The position numbers and the translations under genes were made by a program. A stretch of 64,000 bases of DNA, taken from Sclerurus mexicanus. Its lineage: Eukaryota > Chordata > Aves > Passeriformes > Furnariidae. Below are positions 14,901 through 28,410 of this stretch, piece by piece (position 1 is the stretch's first letter; each line of letters opens with the position of its first letter). A model generated the notes under the pieces. That model saw only the letters and a list, made by a program, of their open reading frames with translations, was not told the DNA's origin and did not search any database. The stretch covers positions 701,575-765,574 of the forward strand of contig VWZF01004007.1 in assembly GCA_013396755.1 (NCBI GenBank), written 5' to 3'.

Positions 14901-15847
14901 AGCATACTTTGGGGCTCTGAATCCCTGTTTTGCAGAGGTGCTTGGCCTGGTTTTGAAGATGTAGGTCTATCTAATAGGTTTGTATTTCTCTGATGTTTTC
15001 TCTCAGGTGTGAGTGCATCCTAGTGCTGGTGGGATATCAGGGCCTCTCCTTCCTATGCACAATGTTTAAGGTTGTCTACCTTGGCTGTACAACCTCTAAC
15101 CCTTTAACTGGACACCTGACTTTCAATTTCAATACTTGACTTCTAAGTATTGCATTGTGCAATATCACATCACCTTATTTCAAATTTACTTTTCTTGTAG
15201 AAATCCATTCTGTGCTGTTTGGGGATTAAAATGCTGCTCTATGAGAATAAGAAACCTACCTAGATATGAAAGTTCATGCTTCAGTAATAAATCTAATTCT
15301 GGTCTTTAAAGTACAATTCACTTTGACAGGAACACAGATTTATATGTGAGATTATGTACAAATGTTGTTAGAAACTTGGTGAATGGCTGCAAGTGAACGC
15401 CATATTAGATGAAGAAGTTACTGTTTGTTAGGATAAATGACTGTGATGGACCACTGTCCCTGTGTCAGTAAGAAGTTTTGGTACCAATTCTTCAGCATAT
15501 ACATCTCTAATCTCAGCTGGGGTAAGCTGATGCTAAACCAAGGGCTTCATAAGTGGCTAATACATATCCATTGAGAAGATGGCCCTTGGCAACTTCTTCT
15601 CTCAGTTTAACTTCCAAACCACTTACAAGATTTTTCTTGTAAACACTTTCCTGCCTAAGTAATGGATTCTGGGACAGTGATTGATTGTCTGGGCAGAGTT
15701 ATGTGCATTGATTGCTAGAAAATTACTTTCCCAGTCAGTTACTGTTAAAACAACAAAATAATAGCTGTAGTCACGGTATTTTATAGCAGTTTTGTAAATG
15801 GTTTACATAGATCTTAATACCTACCTATCCCTATCTACTTCACCCTC
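8991..15847. other. Gene-less unique DNA
   Basis: I see no gene or clear mobile element. The open frames are short (at most 110 codons) and unrecognised. The overlapping minus-strand pair at 11709-12055 is serine/proline/leucine-rich and likely fortuitous. The plus frame at 10370-10609 is 79 codons with no known domain. A short TA run (tatatatata) lies near 14112, and a poly-A run lies near 13742. Confidence 0.55.
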
Positions 15848-15950
15848 TGTGCTGGTTTAAGGGTAAACTGGCAGGAGAAATGGACCCACCACAAGAGGGA
15901 TTATAAGTCAGAATTACAATTTAATGAAAGGTATTACNTCTGTTAAATTT
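15848..15950 (+). mobile_element. Probable 5' end of an avian ERV LTR (fragment)
   Basis: The stretch begins TGTGCTGGTTTAAGGG and continues into a gcaggagaaatggacccac-like segment. This resembles the start of LTRs common in bird endogenous retroviruses, with the canonical TG terminus. I cannot find a matching CA end or target duplication, so this looks like a truncated fragment with an uncertain right edge. Base 15938 is N, the only ambiguity in the window. The family is not assigned, and the call rests on recalled consensus similarity only. Confidence 0.35.
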
Positions 15951-17501
15951 GCTACTGGGCTAGTAAGGGCATGGATAAGGGTTGGTTTGAGCAGAGAAGA
16001 TGATGGCTTTTTTTTTTTTTAAAAGTATTGCTTGTATTGTATTGTGTCCATTTTTTCTCTGTTAGGCTAGTTAATAACAACATTTCTGTCAGCATATTTA
16101 GGGAGCATTATAAAGACAGAACTCTGCATTAATATGGACTATAGGTTCAACAAAGCTGAAAAGGGTGTAATAAAATGCAACACAAAATAAGGCTCTTTTT
16201 CTCACATCTCTGCATTTAATGTCTATTTCAGTAGGCTTCTGCTTTAAGATAGCTGCAATATTGATCTAGAAGACTTTCTAAATTTTTAATATGACATCTG
16301 TGATATTTAGTAGGTTGAACACCAACATCTGAGCATGAGTTGTTGCAACCTTTTTTATGGTAACCTGAGGCACTTTGACATTCATATAAAAGCTACACAC
16401 TAAGTCTTTGGAAAAGGCTGTCCTTAGATTCTTGAAAAAAAACAATTATTTTGAGAACTACTTTTGAATAGACCCTCAGGAGCAGAGGGTAAGAGAGCCA
16501 AGACAGATTTTATGGAACACCTTACTTGTGATGTCATGAGGACAGTGACCTAACAATAGCTGGGCCTAGCATACTCTGCAGTGTGATGGTGGCTCCTTCC
16601 ATAAAGCAGAGGTATGACTGTGACGTGGCTGTCATGGCAGGTATGGCAAACCTCTCACTACAGGTTTTTCATGCCAAGAACTGTTCACTGAGTGTCACCA
16701 GAATAGGGGCATCCTGGAGAAAAAAACTCATTTACATTATTGTGGATGTCTTGCATGCATTTAGAGACTTCCTAAGAGAAGGTTATGGTCACCACAATCA
16801 GGACCAGAAAGTTTCTTTGACCAGCACAGATCCATCTGGCTCTCACCGTGTACTATTCAGGGTCCAACTTGGACTGTTAGGTCTTCCTTGGCAAAACAAA
16901 TTTAAAAAATGGTGAACAGAGACAGCATCACTTTAGCAGCTGTTCTGGAGTGCAGCAGAAACTGCTACAAGCAAGAGTTGCCCATATGGTATTTGGTTTC
17001 CTGAATGAGGTTGTGAGACTCATGAACACTCAGCAGTGGGGAAAAGGATGTGCTCATAACTCAGATAAGGATGTACTCACAATTCCTGTTCTGGACAGTC
17101 AGGAGCAGGTGCAGGAGTCTGCTCCAGTGACTATCTGGTGTGAATGAGACACATCACACTGTCCAGATCAAGGCTGGAAATGGCAGGCACTGGTTCTTAG
17201 GGAGGAGGATAAAACAACAATTAAATGACTGTTCTTGGGGAAGGAAAAGACAATCAATAATTCTTCATCCTGGTTAACCTGAATCATTAAATATCCCTGA
17301 GTTTCACAAACTGCTCCGCTGTGCATCTGTAAACCGTCTAATTTCTGCTAAATCCTTTTGCTTCCTACACTTTGTCTCTTCTGCATACCATATCTCCACT
17401 TTGTCTTCTTTCAGTGCTCCATGTAAAGTGAACTTTGGACAGTAGGAGCAGTTGGTTTTGATACACACCTGTATTATTGCAGGTAAAATGAAGTGTAAAT
17501 C
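15951..17501. other. Gene-less unique DNA
   Basis: The stretch contains a 12-T run near 16010. The two consecutive plus-strand open frames at 16583-16915 and 16950-17147 are the only longer frames. Neither has a recognisable domain, and the pair is probably fortuitous. Confidence 0.5.
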
Positions 17502-17921
17502 AGAGGGCTAGAGTACCTCTCCCATGAAGACAGGCTGAGGGAGTTGGGGTTGTTCAGCCTGGAGAAGAGAAGGTTCTGGGTAGACCTTGTTCTGATACCT
17601 AATAAGGGTTACAGGAAATCTGGAGAGAAACATTTGGGATGTGTAATGATGAGCAAAGGGAACAGCTTTAAACTGAAAGAGTGCAGGTTTAGATTGGATA
17701 TTAGGAAGAAATTTTTCATTGTGACAGTGTGGAGCACTTGCAGAGGCTGCCCAGAGAAGCTGGGGATGCCCCATCCCTGAGAGTGTTCTAGGCCAGGTTA
17801 GATGGGGCTTTGAGCAACCTGGTCTAGTGGAAGGTGTCCCTGCTCATGGCAGTGGACATTGGAACTGGATGACCTTTAAAGTCCCTTCCAAAACCAAACC
17901 AGTATATTATGATTCTATAAT
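17502..17921 (+). mobile_element. CR1 LINE, 3' end fragment
   Basis: This is a 5'-truncated CR1 non-LTR retrotransposon in plus orientation. It follows the avian CR1 3' region from the 'ctctcccatgaagacaggctgagggagttgggg' zone, through the 'ggcagaggctgcccagagaagctgggg'-like core, to 'ggtgtccctgctcatggcag' and 'gatgacctttaaagtccc'. It closes with the diagnostic attatgattctata terminal octamers. Heavy 5' truncation is usual for CR1, because reverse transcription starts at the 3' end and often stops early. No open frame of ORF2 survives here. The open frames on both strands across this interval are shadows of the repeat. The 3' end is well preserved, so the copy is not among the oldest in the window. 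Confidence 0.93.
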
Positions 17922-20900
17922 AGATGTGACTGGGGGTTCCAGGAACTCTTAAGTGTTCTGTAAATGATGATAATAGCATCAGACAATGCTTAATCTAAAG
18001 TGGGGCCCTGATATAAAAATTGGTGTTAGAACCCAGGTGTTGGAGAGGGGAGGGTAATTTTTGGCAAGGAAAGAAGTCCTCCTCAGTGGGTTATGCACCT
18101 ATCTGTAATTTTTGCCATGTTTTCCCCCAGAGATTAGAACACTGGAAATTGATTGGGTTGTTCCATTGCTGGATAAATTAGGTATTTGATTAGCTTCTAC
18201 TTCAGGTGTTGAGAGACAAACAATTTCCACCATTCTCAAGCTTAAGTAGTAACCTTGAGGCTGACTTTGCACTATGGTCTGTGGCCTTCCTTTGGCACGC
18301 ATGCAGGATGCTTAGGAGTGGCTTTGCTGCACCTGAGCAGACACTGTGCTTTCTGTATATCCTGACCTCTTTACATCTTTGAGTGGCAGCTACCCTATAA
18401 CTCAAGAAGGTGGCTGAGGAGCAGAGTGAGGAGAAACAGCCATGAGGTAAGAGAATGTTGCAGGTATGGAACTTAGGAAGAAAAAGAGGGTCTAATATCC
18501 CAGATGTTGTTAGAAATCATTCTTTGAGTGTTTTCACTGAGATAAAAAGTCAGAAGGCTGGAGGAGACTTGGAAATGGTTGGAGGAGGTTCAGACCTTAA
18601 ATGGAAAATGAAAGGCTTAAATAAATGACAAAGTTGCAGTCTGCTCATTTCTGGTGGCAGAAAATTTTGAGGATGCTTTTCTGGGTCACATTAGAAGTTA
18701 AAAAATAAATGTCTGGTCTCAATTACACAGGTGAGTTAGACATCCCATCAGTAAACATATTTACTTTAATTGGTACACATTTTCTTTATTTGGTCAAGGT
18801 GCTCTTCACAAGGAGTGTGAAATAATGAGGTAGATTTGAAATGTCTACATTTAATGGAAGTTTCCCTTTCAAAGGACAAAAATGTAACTAGCCAGTTTTT
18901 CTCCAAAATTAGCAATATGTTTCCTTTAAGCTTTTCTTATACAAGCAAAGATTAGTCAATCAAAAGGTAGTAGATAGTAGTCATTGTCACTGCTCAGATG
19001 TCACCATGTCTATGATGTCTGTATGGTGGTAGGATAATAAAGGAGGGCTAATTAAAGAGTACAGGCCTGTTTCCAAGATCTTAATGATCAAAGAGGAGTG
19101 ATATTCTGAGGTAATAATAGATGGTGTTTAATATTTGTCTCAGCCAATACCTGACCACAAAATATCTTCAGAAATTTTGTTTTATAAATAATCACTAATA
19201 TTCATTTATCTTCATATGAGACAAATTGCATAGAATAACAGAAAAACAAATAACTAGACTTTTAAGTAGAAATATCAAGTCTAATACATTGGGATTGTTG
19301 GAGTTGGGAAGTGACTGGTGCTGCTGGAAGATGCTGTTGCACTGCAGATCAGGTACCAGGTTGCCCTTTCAAGCCATGGTAATTTCTGCATAGATAATGA
19401 GGATATTTTGCTGTCTTTGACTGTCTAGCTATCCCAGAAAAAGTATAGTTTACTTATGCCTTGACATTGCCTGTTTATATTAGAATATATTTAAAAAGGT
19501 GAGAGAATAATAATAATAAAAAAATCTTATTTTACACCTTCTTCAAGGCCTGGGCTGGGTTTGATATGTCTGTAATTTCACAAGTTTGAAAAGTACAAGA
19601 TGTTATGAAGTCAGAATATTTGGCTGTTGTTAGTTTGGCTTGCCATGGACAGCCTGTACAGCTGTCCTAAGTTCTCTCCTTTTGAAGTTTTAAAATATTA
19701 TATGCAAAAACATGACAATAAAAAGTTATCTATAACAGTCCAGGCTAACTTATTCCAGTAAATTAAGTATTGTTATATTAAGAGAAAATTCCCTTCATTC
19801 TAATCTGAAATAGTTTACCTTTCCCTTTATCCTTTGAAACACGTAATTTATCTGTTATATTGAACAACCTTGTTCCCATATATACTCAAGAAAAAGAAAG
19901 TATAGGATGGGAAATTATTCCTGGATTAGCAAATCCAGATCTCCACGATCCTTGGATGCTGTATAACAGACAGAGATTCCATAGAGCACGTAAAGTATGC
20001 CTCCTAGTGTAGATCAGAACCTATGACTAGAGAAAGGCAGCAGGAAAGATCAAGATCAATGATCCTCCTGTTATGGCAAAGGATTTCTGTAAAACTAACA
20101 GTCTTCAAAGTGACTAGATCCTGTGCTTTGAAAGAAATCCTAGAAAAACAACCTGCCAGACTCCTTCAAATAAAAATTAAATCCTGACAGATCTGATAGA
20201 AGGTTTAACCTCAGACCAAGACTTTCTACTGAGACACAATTCCTTGTCCCTAGCTGTGGTCCATCTCAGTATAACTAGTTATGCTCCTTCTTCTGTTGCC
20301 TCAGGGGAAGGCAACACCTCACTTTCATTCCTGAAAATTAGATGTCCACTGAGACAAAAATAAACCCATTTTGGGAATATAGCAAACCCAAACACAATCA
20401 ATAGACAATAACAAAACTTTTTCAATTACCTTTAGAAATTCTAGTAATTTAAAAATGCAAACTTTCATAGCTTCTGATTAAGCAGGAAATATCGCTTTTT
20501 TTTTTTTGTTTTTTTTTATTGCTAAGATAACTATAGTGAGCTCTCAAATTACTCTTTTAGGATTATCCTCAAGCTCTGTCATCACTCCAGTGATTCTTGA
20601 AGACCTTTCCAGTGTATCAAAATCTGCTGCAGATCCAGAAGTGGACACTGTATTGCTAGGGTGGTCAGAGCTTCTTCAAACGTGTATATAATAGCATCTA
20701 TCCCAAATTAAGTTATTCAGATAGCTGAAGGTCTCATCAGCCCTTTGGTGAAAATGTTATTGAGGAGATTGCAGTTAGTCCAATACCTGCCTTGCTATCA
20801 GCTCCATTTCAGGATGTTTCCCAAGATCAAGTCTTACAGCCAGTATCTAGAAAATGCTCTTTGTTCCTAGATGTCTCTTTATTTAATTCTGAAGCATGCT

Positions 20901-22744
20901 CTGTTTCCCAAGTGATTCAAGTACTTCTCTCTCACTGTCTTCCTCTGTGATTTATAACTGGCCTATTTTTCAGTTTAGTTTCAAACTTCATAATTTTTGT
21001 CTTTATACCAAAAAACCAATCTTTGCTTGGCCCTGTAAAAAGCTGAAGGTCATTCTTTACATGCAGACACTGCTTTAAAAGGAATGTTAATATAAATGTC
21101 ATGTTTTTGTTTAAAATTTTTCTCTGTTGTTACTAGTAAGCCTTTCCAGGGAAAATAGAAAAAAAATCTCTAGGGTTTTCTGATTTTATTATTCTTCATG
21201 TTTTGGAAGTGCTCTGGATGCAGTTGATTTCCCCATATTCCTAAGTAGTCCATTAAGTTCTACTGTAAATGCTTCAGCACATGCCTGACTTCACTCATGA
21301 GAAGTGGCCACATGGCAGTAAAGGCAATTCACACAAACAGAATTCTGTGCAGGATTTTAGTGTGTTGTTTTCCATGGATCATATTGCAATGGACTAGGGA
21401 ATATTTAATAGAAAGAAATGCAATTGCACATCACAGAACTAATCATACCTAAGACATCATGTAAAAAACCCCAAGAGTTGGTTTTGAGAAAAAAATACAA
21501 AGTTATTAAAGTGTCCCTTCTTTCAACAGTCATTTTTATAAAATTATTATCTATTCCTTGATTTTTCAGGTTTCTGTGGCTATCCTATAACTGCAGATAG
21601 AGCAGGTTGGGGACCACTGCTAGCCCTGAAGCCAATCAGCATGACAAAGCTGTCTCTTCTGTGTCCTAAAAGAGGTTGTCTGCACCTGAGTTATATACTA
21701 GAAATGCTGCATGGTCATGGCATCCCCTGAACTATGCCTGGCTTTTCCCTATAAGGTTGTTAGCTGACCCAGATGAAAACCATGCCTTCACTATAGATAT
21801 TACCTATGATTCTCTATCTTTACTTCATCAGACATACCCCCTCCTGTCTCGTTATACTAATCAGCAGCTAGATTTTGAATTCTTAGCCTGCTAATTGAAA
21901 ACGACAGGGATTTGTTCTGAGAGAAACACTCTTGAATCTATGAAAGGGCATTGCTGCCAAAGGGTAAAAATGTGATTACAAGTATATACTTGTTTCTTAG
22001 CAACCATTGAGAGCTCCCCTTCCTAATTAATACTGTGCTGTTCCTTGAAAGCCTGATTAGTTCACACTACTGAAAGGTCAATTAATCTCAGTTAGAAATT
22101 GATGGTATGAATAATTTTTTGTGAAATTCTGGCTGTGCTTATGTTTAATCTTCAGGCAAAAAAGCAAGCCCTTTTGTTTTGTTTTATTGCTTACTTTTAT
22201 AAAGAGCTTTAAGATAATCTAACACAGAATGTGTATGTGCTGTTTATGTGTAAACAAGAAAACAAGTTCCTCTTGCTTTACCTGTGGCAACCAACAACAA
22301 CATCAGAAGTAAGAGAGACAATAGGGTTTTCCAAATCCTCCCAGCTTATAAAAGTGTAATAACATTTCATTGTCATTACTGAAATGACCTTGTTGTATAT
22401 AGAGTGCTTTAGAGAAAACCAAAGCTATGGAAATTAAGTCAGTGGCTGCTGCATATGTGACCTCTTTTTTCAGTAAGAAACCCAAAGACATGATTTTAGA
22501 ACCAGAAAGTCTTTGGGATTGCATGTGAACATAGAGCTATCCTATACAGATATGGCTGCAGCGCTGGGGTCTCTTTAGTCTTTTGACACATTTGTATTTC
22601 AATCGTAATACACCTTCTCAAAGGTAACAGCAGATGGTGCTGGTAGATAATTCCAAGTGTTCTGCTTTCATGTTAATGTGCGAAAGTCTGGTTTGGGGAG
22701 GAGAAGAGGGCACACACAGAACTTGGATAGATGTTGATTGTTTA
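17922..22744. other. Gene-less AT-rich unique DNA
   Basis: No gene, RNA gene or clear repeat family is seen. A T-rich run interrupted by single G lies near 20494-20518. The open frames are at most about 73 codons and unrecognised. The 21676-21894 plus frame has no domain. Regulatory elements may exist but cannot be shown without cross-species alignment. Confidence 0.55.
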
Positions 22745-23830
22745 GAAACAGTGTCCCTGAGATACAGCACTAGTGACTGGCCCCCAGATGCACCTTCTTT
22801 CACTGATCACAGGCCTTTGAGCCCAGCAATTCCAACAGTTCCTAATTCACTTCACTGTCCACTTATTCAACCCATACTTCATCTGTCTGTGAATGAGGAT
22901 GCCATGAAGACAATGTTAAAAGCTTTACTAAAATCAAGATAAACAACATCCAGTGGTCTGTCCTCCTCCGTCAAGCTAGTCATCTCATTGTGGAAGGCCA
23001 GGATGAGGTGAGGCTTGCTGCTCAAGTTCTTTGGACTTCCTCCCACAACCTCTGCACATTCAGACAGCATCTCAAAGTTAATCTCAGGTCACCTGTCCCT
23101 GCTTCCACTTCTTATATGCTTCCAATTTAAATCTGAGATTTGTTAGGGGCTTCTTCTTCACCTATGAAGACCTCTTGCCATCTTTACTTTACTTGGTTTC
23201 CTGTAGATTGGGATGAGCCATTCCTGACCTTGGAGAAAAGTATCCCTGAAAGTCAGCCATCTCTCCTGAACCCCTATTTCATCTAGGATGATCTCCTGTG
23301 GAATTCTTCCAAGCAGATCTCTTACCAAGCCAAAGTCTGCTCTCCTGAAGATCAAGGTTATGGTCATGTTTTCTGCCCTGCTCCATCATCTCAGGGTCCT
23401 AAACTCCACCATCTTATGGTCCCAAAGCTGCCCACAGCTTTCACATCATGACAAGATACTTGTTTTTGAGCATCTCCCTTTGTTGACTTTTCACACACCT
23501 GTGCCAGAGAGTTATCATCAGCACACCTCAGAAACCTTCTGGGTTGTTTGTGCCCTTCTGCTTTGTCCCTCCAGGAGATACCAAGGTGGTTGAAGTCCCC
23601 TTCAAGTACCAGAACTTGCAAATAGAAGACTTCTTCCAGTTGCCCAAAGAAGGCCTCATCTACTTTTCCCTTCTGATCAGTAGGTTCTGATAGCAGACAC
23701 CTAAAATCATATTATCCACTTTGTTCTGCCTGTTAATCTTGACTCAACCTCTCAGCTGGCTCTGCTCCATCTCTCAGCAGCACTTCATTCATTCCCCCTG
23801 CTCTCCCACATAAAGGGCAAGGAGTCTTCT
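22745..23830 (-). mobile_element. Decayed CR1 LINE: ORF2 endonuclease end and reverse transcriptase start
   Basis: Translated on the minus strand in pieces, this interval reads through the middle of CR1 ORF2. From 5' to 3' on the element these are: the end of the endonuclease domain (DEAFFGQLEE, then VLEGDFNHLGISWRD, about 23665-23560); the linker ADFGLVRDLLGRIPQE (about 23340-23290); and the start of the reverse transcriptase fingers and palm (DRPLDVVYLDFSKAFN, about 22965-22910). It continues as KYGLNKWTVK and ends near SAVSQG (about 22745), which corresponds to the usual SGVPQG motif. Several stops and frameshifts interrupt it, so it cannot encode an active enzyme. The YADD/FADD-type catalytic motif lies beyond the preserved part. 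Both the 5' end and the 3' UTR are missing, so this is an internal fragment rather than a normal 5'-truncated insertion. Confidence 0.9.
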
Positions 23831-26800
23831 TCAAGGCACCAAAAATAAGTCAGGAAAATAGTTAAACTCTAAGGTAATGGCTCGTTCCTCCTGTGTGGTC
23901 AGGGCTGCTCAAGGCACAGACTCCCAGCTGGGCTATACTGACCCTGCTGAACGGAGGTAAATATGCACATTGCCAACACATCAGTTTACTCTCAGCAGCA
24001 CAGAGCTGCTCTGTGCCCCTAGAAACAAATCATAGCAGACCGAGGGAAATGGTCTGTTGCATCCAAAAGACTGATTGGTAGTAAAATGAATACATTGGAG
24101 AAAAATGTTTACTTCCAATAAAATAAGGGGATTTGTGTATATATATGAATATTTATATCTATTCATAGAAGAAAAAGCTGTTTATGCTTGAAATTATGTA
24201 AGATTCTGTTTATCAGACATTCCTTGGGGGATCTGGAGGAGTTCTATTTGCATAAAGGTGGAAATACTGGATCCATGGGGGTGACAAATGTATTAAATTA
24301 TTGTCAGTTATGGGAAAATGAAAATGGGAATGCCATTGGCTGTCTGGCTCAAGGAGCAAGGTGATAGACTACTCCACTCAAACATTGCAGATAAACTGAT
24401 TTTCATCTCTAATAAAGAAAGCAAGACAAATACTATAGAAATATTAAAATTTCAGGGAACTTCCTCTGTGATATTTTATCTAAATCCCTCTGAAGTATCT
24501 TATAGAATTGCAACCTAAATTGTGCCAATAAGATCCTGAGAAACTGATGAATTTTTGCATTAGGAATAGATATCTTCCTTTTTTTATTCAGCTTGAATAG
24601 CAGCAGTTTGTGCTCTAGAAGAAACAGGCTGTTTAAATTCAATTTCCACAATCTCCTATCATTATATACATTTATATTTATGTCAGTTAAACCATAAAGT
24701 CTCTACACTCATGAGTATTCCTAATATTTGATTACAATCATGACATATCTATATATACCTTCTTATTACTCTTGCTAAATGAACCTTCAGAATATGCAAA
24801 ATTAGCTTAAACACAGGGTACTAATACTTCTTAGTCCTGCAGAAGCATAAAGGTAGAAAAAATGCTAAGTAAGAATATTTCAAAATCTACATCTATAACA
24901 TTGCAAAGACAGAGGAGCAGAAAAGAACTCAGAGTAATGTAGTATAATGGTGGCTATCAAGAACAAGAATATCCTATGATCTCTTGAATGTCATGGAATG
25001 AATGGATTATGCATACAGTATTCTACAGACTCTGTTGCGGTCTGTTCTCCTTCACTTTTTTTTGCTTTTCACACATTTTCCATAATGAAAAATAATTTGG
25101 AACTTAACAGCTATTTCCAGCTGAAGTAAGTATGGGACTCCTAAAGCCAGCAGAGCAGTGGGAAGAACAAGAAATAACAGAGTGCTGAGTCCTGGGAAGT
25201 CTGTGGAGGAGTGGGACTCAAAGAAATCAAACAAACCCCAAAAGAAACTGTACATTAAAACCAGCAGTGAAAAGGAACATAAATACACCTCTCAGTCTCA
25301 CTTACATGAATTACTTTTCCATTGTAAGGGGATATGGCACTATTTGTATCCCAGTGTACAGCCAGAACTAAATTAAAAAACCCCAACCCCCTTTTTCTCT
25401 GTGGTGTTACATGAACACTCTAAAAAAGTTCTGCTCTTTTCTGGATATCTTTTTTCTTTCTCCCACTGTTACAGTCAAGTCCAGGGAGAATAACCGAGCC
25501 AGTGATTTAGTTAGACAAGTTACTGCTTTAAGTGTTAATCCTACATTAGGAAAAATGATCTTAACTCCATCTGTAAACTAGAAAAGTCCATGCAATACAA
25601 TATATAAACCCTGTTAAATGGCAGCAATTAACTCATGCTTCAAGATGCCAGACAGGAAGGCCTGTTCTGCCATACCCACAAGAAATATCGGAAGCAGCCG
25701 AAATAGTGAATGGAGTATTAGGAATTAGTATGGAAAGAACAGAACTTATAACAGCGTATATTGTTGTCTCCACTTAGGCCACAGTGAGTTAAAATTTTAG
25801 CCATTCTATTTCCTCCATCTTAAAAGGCTATAGCAGAACTGAAAAATGTTTTGAAAAGGGTTACAGATGATTACAGCTAAAAATTGTCTTCCATATTTTG
25901 AACAAATAAATAAGAGCTCTTTAAGGACCTAGATAAGAGTGGGAGTTGATTGAGCTCTGTAAAATCATGAACAGCATTGAAAGGACTTTCATTATCACCA
26001 CATATAGAAAAAAAATTGTACTTTATGAGCTTATCCTAAACTAACTGTGAGCATGCATGTGGAACTGATGCTGTTTTAGTTAGCACTGATGGCTATGGTC
26101 CCCGACAGCCCTCAGTTGCTGAGGCTGAGTTGGCCAGTCCTCAAAGCTCTCTGATGTGGGAAGCCAGAACTGAAGTGGGCTGCGATTCCCATTTTTTCTC
26201 ATCCATCCTTGAAGTTTTATGTTTTTCTGCCCCATGCCCAACACAGAAGGGAGTGATACCATCTGTTCTTGATATTTTGATTTTGGGATCAGGTCTTGTA
26301 CTAGTTTTGCTTATTTTGCAGGAATTCTAGTTCCATCAGACACCCCTCCTGCCCTCTCTATGTCCTTAGTTCTCATCTTGCAGATTTTAGTGCTTGCACA
26401 TGTTTTTCTTATGGTCCCATTTCTCAAGCCAACCAAGTCACCATTTGTGTTTTGCAGTTATGGCTATTATTTAAATTTCGATTTACCTTATAATACACTG
26501 TTATGTCACAAAATATGCCTTGATAACGATGATGGTATTTTAGTGTGCTTATGTATGGGTTTAAGGCAAACAAGAATGTATTAACTATACCTTGCTCTTT
26601 GTGCATCTGTCCTATGGCTGCAAAAGGCCTCTGCGTTGGCTACCGGTTAACTAGCAAATAGCACATTCCTAACAACAAAAGCATGCAATTTTTGTCAGAA
26701 CTTGTAAACCTACTTGGCATAATATTTTTTTAGAGCTAAAACTGTGTAATTAAAAAGAGTAGGCAAATTTTTAAAAGGCTATTGAACACAAAGACATGAT

Positions 26801-28363
26801 TCTGAGGATTTATTGCCAAAAATAGATATCTTAAAATACATGACACATCTGTCTTGAGCTGGCAAATATGCCACAGCAGTTGTAGAAGACCTGTGTCCTC
26901 CTGGTGCAGCAGCTGGTTTCCAAGCAAGATACATACAAGGATTTGAAATAGCACCAGACACTTATACTTAGGAACCTGAAGAGCATCCCTAGTGCATCTC
27001 CAGGCTGTGACTGAAGCAATTTGCATAACTTGTAACTGAATTGTGAATGACTGCTTTGTTGTTGTTGTTGTTGCATGTGTTTTCATATTTCATCTTCACT
27101 GTCGTCAGAGGAAATCAGCTTTCCCAGTAATCTGTGAAGGGGAAGAGTCTGTGGTTTTGACTTATCCTGCCAGTCATATGAAAAGGGGACGAAATTGTTG
27201 GTGAGTACTCAGACCCGATGTACCGATGGAAAGAGCTGAGATCATCTATCCTACAACAGCAGCATACAAAACAATGTGCAGAACATATTTCTAATGATGG
27301 TCAAAGATTTTTATGGTCAGCAAAATTGTGGGCTATCTGCATAAATGGAAGTGGATATTGTTTATGTCAATGCAAATACAGAGCAGTGCAGGTCTGTTTA
27401 GTGGACTCCTGTTTTATGAAGCAAAATAGAATGTCTGAGTGTACTACAGGGGATTCCTCTAACATCAGAGTAGAAGAGTCATTCAGTCCTTCTGTAAGGC
27501 ATTACAAACCCTAACTGGAATCCTGGTTATTACCGTCCTTTCTTTCTCTAGCTGATGGACTTAAAACCCTCTCATTTCAGTGCTGGTATTTTTATTGTAC
27601 AAGTCTCCCTGTCATAGTTCCAATGTACAAAATTTAAACAATGGCAAGCCTGAAAGTATCCAAATGTGTCAAGAATGAACTTCTCTTAAGTAAAGTACTT
27701 AGCATCATATATTCTGGTAATGGGCTTGCTGTGATACTGACATTGTCAGTTGAAAGACAGTTGAAGGATGTGCGTATAAACAGAATATAGACTGAGGGGG
27801 AATGTCACAATGTAATGAGAAATACCTTAATGTATAATCTGAAAGGAAGAAAATGTTATGGGCCCTGGGATTCAATACAGTTGGCTGGATCTCACTATTG
27901 GTAACACCAGTTTAAATTCAATCTATTCACCTTAAAACCACACTTGTAAATGGAATCAAGATATTTTCCATTTTATCTAAGTACTTAGGGTTTAAGTGTC
28001 TACAGAAAATGGACCTTAGGCATGAGTATGAAAATCTCTCTTGGTAGAAGTGATGCCCTGGTGAACAATGGCTCTGCCATTCCCTTTGGATCTCATCTGG
28101 CTTTTGTTGATGTCAGTAGTAGCACCACTGTGGCCACACAAGGGAGAAGGTTTGTCATCTAAATTACTATAATCCAAAATAATATTATTCTTAAACTTAG
28201 ATGCTTGTCTATGTGAGAACAAAGCAGCTAAATGTATGATATGATAACAGAGGGTCTTACATCCACAAAATTAGCAATGATGTATGTCTTAAGGTCTGTG
28301 ACCAAGAGCACTATTGACATATCCTTATCCTGTTGCAAGGAAAGACAGTATTTTCAAAAAACA
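23831..28363. other. Gene-less AT-rich unique DNA with one TTG microsatellite
   Basis: No gene or mobile element is recognised. Open frames are short (at most 116 codons, minus strand 26736-27086) and partly driven by a (TTG)n run. A TA-rich patch (tatatatga) lies near 24137. Confidence 0.55.
27056..27073. repeat. (TTG)n microsatellite
   Basis: Six TTG units form a short trinucleotide repeat. On the minus strand it reads as CAA codons, which produces a glutamine or threonine run in fortuitous open frames. Confidence 0.85.
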
Positions 28364-28410
28364 GAAGTCAGACTCGATGGTCTTAGAGGTCTTTTTCAAA
28401 CATTCTATGA
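28364..28410 (+). mobile_element. CR1 LINE, extreme 3' tail
   Basis: Only the last ~45 bp of a CR1 are visible: 'cagactcgatggtcttagagg', then a degraded 'tcttttccaac'-like segment and a terminal attctatga. The match to the CR1 3' terminus is short but specific. The element is either severely 5'-truncated or old enough that the upstream part is unreadable by eye. Confidence 0.75.

Noticed and set aside
16583..17147. Two consecutive plus-strand open frames as a possible gene with one stop
   Set aside because: No recognisable domain in either frame and no splice or codon evidence.
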